This document shows, piece by piece, positions 54,949-64,000 of a DNA stretch of 64,000 nt. A program made the position numbers and the translations under genes. Below the pieces are notes generated by a model. It was not told where the DNA came from. It saw only the letters and a list, made by a program, of their open reading frames with translations, and did no database searches. Source of the DNA: Eumeta japonica (Eukaryota; Arthropoda; Insecta; Lepidoptera; Psychidae); the NCBI GenBank assembly GCA_005406025.1, contig BGZK01000209.1, forward strand, positions 248,001 through 312,000, written 5' to 3'. Each line of letters begins with the position of its first letter. Position 1 is the stretch's first letter.

Positions 54949-57900
54949 CGATTACATATACTCAATTACAAGCCTAGACTTTCATATAGGTTTTGCGGAA
55001 CAAGACAAAAAATGAATTGATTTTCGGATACCATGACTCGGATCGCTAGTCTTATCTATTAAAAAATACCTCAAAATATTTGTAATAATTGAATAACACA
55101 TATTTTTAATTAGAACATCCTATTCGTCAACATGGATTCCGAAAATTTACGACGTACGACCACGCAAACGAAACCGAATCATCTCCTAACCTAGAACGGC
55201 ATGTAAAATGTAGCAATTTGCTAAATAAACACATTATTGTTATAAAATTGAAAAGGTTGTACGTACTAAATCATAAACAACCTTTTCATTTATAATGAGT
55301 TTTTAAGTGCGTTTCAATCTATCAGTTTTCTTTTGTCACAATTACGACATCTCAATTCTGATTTGAGATCCGGGCCGAGATCAGAAACGCGATCGGTATC
55401 GAGACCGAAATCGAGTCGAGTCGGTAAAGACGAGGTCGCAGGCGCAGCCAGTCCGTAATGCAGGCGACCGATAATTCGAGAAAGACGGCGAAGCGAAAGG
55501 TTTTAAATAACACTCGTAGGTGAGCAGATGGATTCTCAGCACGGGTCGTTGGTACAAAAAATATAATCAAACCCGCGAAACGCCAAATGAAGGAAGTCCG
55601 ACGTTTACTTATTAAAGAAAACAGGAGATTAATGTAAACGTAATCGGATATGCGTTGTTTTTCATAATATTTCTTCATCCCGGGGCGTTATTTGGATCTC
55701 TCTTCGAATAACACTTTTAAATAGTGACTCGTTGAATTTCCCAAAATAAATAAAGGGCATTTGCCTTTTCCTTGACTCACCGAGACTAATAGATACCAAA
55801 ATTGTGTCATTATATATCTACAGGGCATCGGCCGTACATTTCAACTTTTGTCAATATAGAAAAATAACCTTTATATTTCTTTGAAAAAGTACATTTTCCT
55901 AGCGGAAAATTAAAAATAGCGCGTAAGACATATATTCCCGACAAATTTATTCATAACTTAATAATTATAGAAAGTCAAGCAATTGTATTTTACCAATCTT
56001 AAAAAGGAAAGCCACCACTTACCTATAATGTTTCAATTCTATAAATTATAAATATGTTAAGTTACATGCATCTATTAAAAATGGAAATTATTTACCTACT
56101 TAAGACCAATTTATTTCCAAACTTATAAGTATTATTCGCACACCATTATCGTGAATCAAGATCCAAGATATAAATTTAAGATATAGATAAGTACAGTAGC
56201 TTAAAGTTTAACTCCATAGAACCTACGAAATCTGACAAGCTTAGATAAAGTCTTCGAGGGCTGTCCTTAAACTAAACAAGTACCTAAATCTACTGAATTA
56301 ATGATGAATTGCTGCCATAACAGATGTTAGTTATTTGGGGCTACAACATCGACGTTTTAGTTATTTTCAAAATGGTCTTATACCAGCCTTAACAAGTAAA
56401 TAAACAATAAAACATTTGCGAAATACATATAAAATTTATTTAGGATAGTTTTTTTTTTATTATTTAACATATGTATTTAAAAAAAAGAAGAACTTCTTTA
56501 CGTACTGTGATCTTATAAGAGATACTACTTACTCTATGCATTTTTATAGAATTTTTTATCATCACGTAGTTCAGTCTACGAAGGTGATAGACCATTATAC
56601 ATTTTCAACTAAAAGTGGTAAATCTGATAATAATCAAAGCATTTTGTAAATTCCTATATGGATGTGTGGTTTAAGTGATTCACGCGAACCATTTAAACAG
56701 TCTTGGATTCTATGTGGAAATTGGGACCAAACTTAGTACTACATTCCTATATAGAGGCATATAAAGGAGTGGACAAAGGCCGATAATCAATAATTGAGTG
56801 TAATGCAAGAAACTACATACAGCACATTGACGGGTCCTACAGTAATTTAAATAAAAAAAAAAAAAACGATTTAAAGGCATTTTAAAACCATGCCAACGCA
56901 GGGCCAATTAGCACGGTAACCCTTCCGTGGAACATAAACACATCGAAGACGTTTTCATGCGACACGACGAATGGCCATTAACCTGTATCTCGTTATAAAC
57001 AAGCTTTTGCTGAAAAAGTTTCATACTAAGCAATTCAAACGAGGAAGGGCATTCAATTTAAACTTTTGGTTAAGTATTTAATTAAAATATAGAAATCATT
57101 TTAAAGCGTTTAACAAATTTTAAAAAAGTCTATAAAAAATATTCACCTATGTATTTATTTAAAAATTAAAAAAGGAAATGTGATTTGCTGATTGTTGTTT
57201 TTAAACGATAAAGCAATATATACATTTGCTTTTTCTGCTTTCATAAAACGATATGATCACATTTTCAATTTCATCTTAACAAGTTTTAAAATTGAATAAA
57301 AAGTAAATGAGCAGTGTCATACCATTTGTATACTAGCGCAAAACTGTATTCTATTTAAGAAACACTATTTCAATGGTTTCAATATACAAACTAAAAATAA
57401 GTTTAATACATACAACATAAAAATTATGCTTATTAGACAGGTATGCAATAATGAGACATGTAATAAAATAACTTGCTTTTATTTTTATTGCTTGCTTCTG
57501 CTTTTACAACGTAACCGAGGTGTTGAGGTGTTGAAGGAAAATTGTACTTCTTAATAGTATGACTAAAATAAATGTTCAGGGAAATTTACAAGACGGAATA
57601 GAATAAGGATAGGGAAAAAAACTAGACAAATTTATATACGAAGAATATAGATGTGATTTCTACAAAAACCTACCAAATTTATAACAACACAAAATTATAT
57701 AAAACGTCCGTGCATTATACTATTATTAAGTCGGTCGTATTGTATTCAGCCGTATTCGGTTTTCCTACTCGGACAGGCGAAAAGACCGAGAACGTGTCAC
57801 ATTTTAAGAATTGGTGGTAATAAATATTCTTGGAAGAAGAAATGATTATGAGCGATTTACTTTTTTTTTTTACTATGTATGTAATATACGACAAAATATA

Positions 57901-58354
57901 TACAGGTTCTAAATATGTATATATGGCGTTTTAAATATTTTGTAGTGCGCGTTTAACAGGCTCTTTTCCCTATGCTATGTCATCATTAGGAAAATTTTAT
58001 TGAAATCTCATTATGGAACATTTCTAAAACAAAAAAAGTATGATAAAATAATTAAGGCGAAACACAAAAAAATATATATCAAGCTTCAAATGTTAGCATA
58101 TCACACTTTGTATCTTATATGTTGTACCTAACAACACGTTATGTTTTTAAACATGGTTTTTTTTTAATGTGCCATTGAATTCTAACTTTATGTTCGGTCA
58201 ACAGCAGATAAATATTTAAAGGAACAAGATATAATAAGTAAAAACAACAGCAATATTTAAAAGGCAACCTCTATAAGATTTCTACTATAGGTGTCGAAGT
58301 ATTACCAAGACGTTATTAATATAGCACATAACACCACTAGTTGATTATCTCTAA
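54949..58354. other. No gene seen
   Basis: AT-rich with a CpG-richer patch at 55.36-55.52 kb. Open frames lack recognised features. Confidence 0.4.
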
Positions 58355-58468
58355 TTATACTCCAACGCTGTGCGAAGAGAGCGTGACTGACGGCGGGCGC
58401 GCCCCGCCCCGACTCGGCGCCGGCGCCCGCGCCGTCGAAAGCTTCACGGTGTAATTATACAGGTTTAG
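58355..58468 (-). CDS. Possible exon in a GC-rich island (unrecognised)
   Basis: After an acceptor-like TATTTCAG (CAG at 58471-58473), one minus-strand frame reads LNLYNYTVKLSTARAPAPSR, continues Gly/Pro-rich and ends SSHSVGV before TAA. A donor-like GTATAA overlaps the end. The plus strand is also open and coding-like across the same bases (ending AVESFTV before TAA), so strand is unsettled. It could be an upstream exon of the kinase gene, an exon of another gene, or just a CpG island. I recognise no domain. Confidence 0.3.
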   Translation of the reverse strand, partial: LNLYNYTVKLSTARAPAPSRGGARPPSVTLSSHSVGV

Positions 58469-61297
58469 ATCTGAAATACCTGGCTCTTGAAGGAAACTGG
58501 CTTCCCACCTTTGGATGTAGTGATTCGACGGACAGACTTGATAATGTTTTCGTCTAGTGTTCGATTTAAGTACCTATACTTTCTTGAAATCATATCGAGT
58601 TGGCCGAGTTTTTGTTGATACGGCATCTTTCATTTCGGTATCGATGCACGGGAATTGCGAAATCAGGAGAATGAAAATAAGAGTTTTAAGATCGCTGCAT
58701 TTCCCGAAACATTAAGATATTTACAACATGAAACTTGTATTTCAAAAACAAAAAGTTGTACGTTACTACCTTAGTATATGGTTATTATTAAAAAAAAATA
58801 ATTTGAGAATAATTGTAACAAAAACATAGAATGCAAAATTTGGGTACGCAGTCAGAAGAAAATCTGAGACATCTAATGTGAATAACCTGAATAAATTTCT
58901 TGTATTTTGAATAGAAAGTTAATCGAATAAATAGTTTTTAGTGGAAGGAATCGACAGTCAAGGGCTTAAAGTTAAAATAAAGGTTATTGACCTCAATAAT
59001 GCATACGGAATGTTTTTTCGTTATTTTTTTTATTTATTTTTTACCCACTATATAAAAACACAGTGATATTTTTTTATTCTTTCATACATAGCAACGCCCG
59101 GGCGAATAAAAAGCACGCATTCCACGTTTGTTTCGTTGAATGCCACAACAGTATGAGTCGTTACTTAATGCACCTGCGCCTTGTTTTACATGTATTCTGT
59201 CATTGTTCAAGTCGTATAATTCAACTTTTTAACAATTGTTCAAAACAAAATTATTTATCACGCTGTCTTTTTGATTGTAAAGACGTTAACACACAATAAT
59301 TTCGCGGCGCCATATCTGTGTGTCATTAATTTTGTCCTTCTTTTCGCACTTAATTTCGTCAACAAAGACGTTATTGCACAATAATAGTGGCATAGTTAGT
59401 GTTCACCCCATTCTTTCTTTCAAATATTATCGTAACTATTATCTACACCTGCTTTAAGTGAGTACCAACCTCACTTCTCCAATAGGCACGAATCATTTTC
59501 AAAAAAATGTAAAGACTCCTCTTCACCATCGCACACCGGGGTCGATTGTTGGCAATAGCGTTATGGTCCATGATTGTCACCATCACTGTGACTACACAAT
59601 TGCCAATGCTTAGTTACGGCATTGCCTAGACGAAAGATGGACGTCGAATTGATTCGGGCAGCTGCTTTTTATTTTAAATATTTTAAATAAGCGCATATAG
59701 ATATATTATGTAAAGTTGCACTCTCGTACACTAATTAAGAGCCAATAGCAAAAAAGAAAACAGTGAATATTAACTTTTCATTGTAGCACAAAAATATACT
59801 GCTTAATATATATTATAAATATTTAAAATATTTTAAATACCATACTTCATTCAGTGAAGCGAGAGAGATATGCAAAGATCATACCATGTGGAAATCTATA
59901 GTTTCTGCTTACCCTCATGAGAAATAGGCGTAAGTTTATATTATTATAATTGATATTTACTCTATAAATATTTTATTTATAAATATAGAAATTTTATTTA
60001 TAAAGAAACCGACAACGCGGCTATTATCGGCAATTGCTCGAAATCATAGTCTACTACATGCAATTGTGTCCTCTACAGGATTGTAATTCTCTTGGATTGG
60101 CAATGTAATAAAAATAATATATGAATAAAGGTTGATCTTTCATCATCTATTTAGGTTTTCTATTTACATGTTTTTATATCTTTTATATTTCTTATAAATA
60201 TACATAATTAAAATATCATCGTTAAACATGATTACAAACTTGAAATATCCCTATTTTAGTCCGTATCAGCTATTAACTACTAAGCAATTATATAAATTAC
60301 AAACAACGCCGGTGTTTCATATTACTAAAAACAAGAATATCGTTTTACCATATTTTCTTCGAGATTTCTGTGAAAATACAACACGAAGTTCGGCCAAGTA
60401 GGTCGAGACTGTATGTAGAACCTGACCCAGTGCTAATCGACTAGGGTTACCGCACGGTATATTTATCCAATGTAAGAACAATCACATCAAATAATGTCGA
60501 TTCCGGCTAACATATAATTGCATATTTGATCTTATTTTAGAGGAGAATGTTCTGAATTAGCCGCTCGAACGACACGTGTTATGAAATACAGTTCGCTGAA
60601 ATATCGTTCGCAATCACATTCCAGATTTATGGGTCACGGCTTTTGCGATTTGCCTGCAAATACCATTGCATTGATACATTTTAAAAATGTAAATGGTATT
60701 TTGGTTGAAAATAATTTTAGGCGAACATCTTAAAATGTCAACCTGAAAACATGAAATCGTTACTCGCGCACTTCTGTCTCAACAATTCATGCAATATTTC
60801 ACTGTTAGGCGCAGAGATCTTCTAAAAAGATGTAATAGTAACACGCTGCCCCAATCGGAACTTTTAAAAATAAAAAAAAAACTTTTTATTTAAGTACCAT
60901 TTCGATGGGCGATTATTATTTTCGTATACTTATATACACATGTAAAACCGGCCATCGTCAAATACTTTAAGATATACTAAAGCCAACAACGTTTCGGGAA
61001 ATAAACTGAGAAGCATTCGTTACTAAAATTTTTTTCATAGAAATTGTGTCGTCATCGGTTATTTCATCTAGAATTTAAATATAAATTAAATGAGACATAT
61101 TAACACAGAAACCATAAGTTATTATTTAAATATTGTCTACATTACATAAATTTAAACCATTGTTGGGATTTTCACAGGATTTTTAACGTTAAAAATTACA
61201 CATCGCTTTTCTGCAACGAGACAACCCTAGATCGTATAGGTGGATGACACCGCGCCGCGATCGCTTCTTTCCCGCACCTATACCGCGAAAGGGCGAG
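58469..61297. other. No gene seen; LINE trace at 59.85-59.95 kb
   Basis: AT-rich intergenic or intronic sequence. The only recognisable item is the LINE 3' fragment described separately. Confidence 0.45.
59850..59945 (+). mobile_element. LINE 3' terminal fragment
   Basis: CAGTGAAGCGAGAGAGATAT, then GCAAAGATCATACCATGTGG and GAAATAGGCGTAAG match the ends of the fragments at 40982 and 41362. Preceded by an AT-rich junction near 59840, so a 5'-truncated copy. Confidence 0.75.
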
Positions 61298-61399
61298 TCA
61301 CGGCGCGGCGCCGGCGTCGCGCGCCCCGCCGCCGCCCGACGCCATCGGCCAACTGGGGCTCCCGGCTGCGGGAAACGGTCCTACCTCTACATACTGGAA
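61298..61399 (-). CDS. Possible exon in a GC-rich island (unrecognised)
   Basis: A good acceptor (TATTTCCTTCCCGACAG, CAG at 61400-61402) is followed by an open frame FQYVEVGPFPAAGSPSWP, then MASGGGGARDAGAAP and TGA. The codons after the internal ATG nearly all end in G or C. A weak donor GTGACT overlaps the stop. A second frame on the same strand and a plus-strand frame are also open but are Arg-rich. It may be an upstream, perhaps 5', exon of the kinase gene. There is no homology I recognise. Confidence 0.35.
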   Translation of the reverse strand, partial: FQYVEVGPFPAAGSPSWPMASGGGGARDAGAAP

Positions 61400-61402
61400 C
61401 TG

Positions 61403-63470
61403 TCGGGAAGGAAATAAATAATGATAGCGGTTTACCTTTTAAAAACCATAAATAGTTACAATTCTCGTTAAATGTGTTTCGACTTCCAATTTCATGGAAA
61501 CGGTCTTTCTTACCTCTGTTACCCGAAATCTCAGTTAGAAAAGAGGCCGTCGTAATTAAGAATATAATTGATTGCGCAAAGTAATTTTCAATTAAAAAGT
61601 GAAGGTGAATAGTTAACTTCAACGTAGGTTTTCTATCAAGATTATTTCCAGCAATTTATACAGCCTTTAATAGCTAAATTTTAATCAAGCAGTAATCTGC
61701 CTGCTATCAAATTCAATTCTTATAATTGTTTATGGTTGCACTTTTTAAGGTTAATTCGATTTTACCAGGATCTAATTTTCATTAATGAACTGAATTAAAA
61801 TTATATCCATTAATAATTCTATAAGCTTTGAAGATAACGAAAACTTGTAGATAAAGCAGGGAGTGCGAATATTTTTTAAGCCAATAGGAAATTGTTTAAA
61901 TTTCTCTCCGCTAAAATGCACCGTCATTTTTTCACGAAATTTCAGACATCATATTTACATAACGTCAAAAATTTTCGCGAAGAGTTCAAACAACGCGCAG
62001 ATATAACACCCGACGACGGCCGCCGGACAAGCGTACGCCGTTTAACGTTAAATAGGCCAATATATTATTTATAGCTTGTACGTCAGCGCCCTGTTTGTAA
62101 TTACGGTGCATATGCCACGCCACGACATGCCATGCCACGCCACGCCACGCCAAACTATTCTTCCGGATTTATTCACTCCCTGTTAACTAAATTTAAACAA
62201 ACGCCGTAAACAAATACGCACGACGGACCAATGCAACTCTGTAAACTGTTCTAAATCGAATCAGACTTGGCGTAATGTTTACACACACAAAAAGTTTACA
62301 ACGCGTCATATGCTCCACGGTTTTTGGGGCTCCGTAAATGTAGTCGAAACTAAAAAAAAAATTGTTATTTCACATCTTGACAGAATGAAATAAGGTCGAA
62401 AAAAATATATACCACTTGATTATCTAATATTTCACTGATTTCAAACTAAGTTAATACGTATTAGTAGTAATTGCCACTAAGGCAATTTTTATAAGCTTAT
62501 ATCTATAGTACAATTCAATCAGCAAACTAATTATATTAAATTATAATCACTATAGAAATTACAATCGAACTAGTTAATGTGATATCTATTAGAAAAGGGG
62601 CAAATTTATAAGCTGTTTGAATCAGGAAAGTTCTTATAAAATTGTAATACAGTGACAATATAAAATAGTGAAAAATAACTTTGATTAAAAATTCACAACT
62701 GGTAGGACGTTAAGATATAACCAGCTATGACATGTAAGCCCGGAAATGAGCACTAATTTAACTATAGAATAACACTTTCATCCCTTACACACCTGAACGC
62801 ATCATCCGAAATAGGATCAAAGTCGAATTTAACTCAATATCGTTTCGACAAACGGAACCCTCTGCGCAGGAGTGCGACTTGCGTACGGCCGGCCACGCCC
62901 AGTGCATGCGGCCGAGACGTTCATCAAGCCCCGAGTCAACAAACGAATCAAGTTTTACGATTGTTAAATCGCTACCGGAAAGGGACCATTAACCCACTGA
63001 GAGACTGCCGCGTCGACATCGCGCGGGCACTGCCGAAACGGTCACCCGCGTAAATGAGCTTCGCGAATAGACTAAAGCTGGCGCGATGCTGAACAGAATT
63101 TTGATTTGTGCTGGGAGAAGAATATGTGCGTGGTTTTGAATTTTTTCTCCACGATTACATGTCGTAAATTTAGATTATTTTCTATTTAATACATATAATC
63201 AGTCTATGTTGATTTCTATATATGTATAGCATTTTTGTCTCGTAGACCGAATAGGTCGAATAAGGCTTGAATTTAAAAACCTTTCCAATTACTAACGACG
63301 ATCGCTTTGCACACAAACTTATAATTTTGGAAAATGCAAAAGTACACGCCTCATAGCGGTCGTTCAATCTTTACAAATATGTATATATATATTAGTACAA
63401 ATGTTTTTTCTTGTCATTCGTGCCTTTATATAAGTCTATAAGTACATTATGAGTAATATGAAAAAAATTT
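61403..63470. other. No gene seen
   Basis: AT-rich, with a pentanucleotide repeat (62112-62153) and a GC-richer patch at 62.86-63.06 kb that has no clear coding frame. Confidence 0.4.
62112..62153. repeat. Degenerate (CCACG)n pentanucleotide repeat
   Basis: GCCACGCCACG, then GACATGCCATG, then further GCCACG units. Simple-sequence repeat with internal variants. Confidence 0.9.
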
Positions 63471-63471
63471 A

Positions 63472-63570
63472 AGTTCAAAAAATAGCTCGATTTTTATAAG
63501 GCGAGAGTAGAGCACTACCTCAGCGCTCCACTTATGAGGCATGCAAAAATACCATGCAAGCGAATTAGAC
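63472..63570. repeat. Right-end direct repeat, copy 1
   Basis: Begins AGTTCAAAAAATAGCTCGAT and continues to GAGGCATGCAAAAATACCAT. Shares order and motifs with copy 2 at 63853: AGTTCAAAAAAT, AAG.CGAGA.TAGAG, CGCTCC.CTTATGAGGC and TGCAAAAA. Confidence 0.8.
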
Positions 63571-63852
63571 CGTGATCTTCGAAAGGACTTAGTTTAAGAT
63601 AATAATAAAGCGTTTAGATAAAAAATGGACTAGATCAGTTAAGTTTTTTCGGGAGTTATCGTGACCACGCGAGTATGGATACATAGAGACACTCGGACCT
63701 CCACGGAATAATTTTGTTAAACATCTTTTTCATTAATTTAAAAAGCAAAATTGCCTTTATAAATATCATAAGTGTTGAAACTAGTGTTTTTCCTTGAAAT
63801 TCATGTTTAAATATTATTATATAAGTGCGATAAAAATAAATAGAGACACTTT

Positions 63853-63950
63853 TAGTTCAAAAAATCACTTTATTTTTGTAAAGCGAGAATAGAGTTTGTA
63901 CGCCTCAACGCTCCGCTTATGAGGCGTGCAAAAAGCGCATTCCAAACTCC
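63853..63950. repeat. Right-end direct repeat, copy 2
   Basis: Begins AGTTCAAAAAATCACTTTAT. It contains CGCCTCAACGCTCCGCTTAT followed by GAGGCG, in which CGCCTCA and TGAGGCG form a small hairpin. Same orientation as copy 1, about 380 bp downstream. May continue past the window. Confidence 0.8.
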
Positions 63951-64000
63951 TTTTTGCGCCTAGACTGTCACGCGCGACAGCCTCTTTCTCTCACAAAATA

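Overview
The window looks like a piece of an insect nuclear genome, most likely from a moth or butterfly. It is AT-rich and gene-poor, with long introns, small GC-rich exons, many decayed mobile elements, and a short run of the insect telomere motif (CCTAA/TTAGG). The retroelement types, an ORF1 with a baculovirus-FP-like domain and an RTE/Jockey-like reverse transcriptase tail, are ones I associate with Lepidoptera. That last point is family knowledge, not something computed here. No bacterial features are present.

Region 1 (about 0.9 to 22.3 kb, minus strand) holds the 3' half of one recognisable gene, a class II DYRK protein kinase (Dyrk2-type; smi35A in Drosophila). Seven coding exons can be placed with splice sites and matching phases: A 22123-22279 (DFG and activation loop), B 19695-19880, C 15413-15515, D 13466-13634 (end of the kinase domain), E 3658-3760, F 2713-2900 and G 903-1052. 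Exons A to D are firm. Exons E to G form a Gly/Ala/Pro-rich and charged tail whose splicing is ambiguous. Exon F has an in-frame TAG and, beyond it, the same frame runs into exon G. Exon D has two possible donors, the outer one placed directly after another TAG. E plus F together are a multiple of three, so D can also splice straight to G. Exons for the ATP-binding lobe and the catalytic HRD loop were not found and must lie upstream, probably beyond 64 kb.

Region 2 (22.3 to 64 kb) contains no gene I can recognise. If the kinase N-lobe lies beyond the window, this is a very long intron, or intergenic sequence. It carries three near-identical copies of an about 470 bp repeat (27.0, 43.2 and 47.0 kb), a short inverted-repeat element in two copies (24.8 and 49.0 kb), a broken retroelement with an FP-domain ORF1 and a typical 3' end (36.6-38.2 kb), three tail fragments of a second LINE (41.0, 41.4 and 59.9 kb), a Helitron-like 3' end (54.8-54.9 kb), several near-perfect hairpins, and a direct repeat at the right end (63.5 and 63.9 kb). 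Two GC-rich islands on the minus strand (58.4 and 61.3 kb) have acceptor-like sites followed by short open frames and could be exons, but this is unproven.

Nothing here amounts to a new multi-gene system. The most interesting points are the C-terminal architecture of the kinase gene (possible stop-codon readthrough or a skipped E+F cassette) and the hairpins and repeat families.
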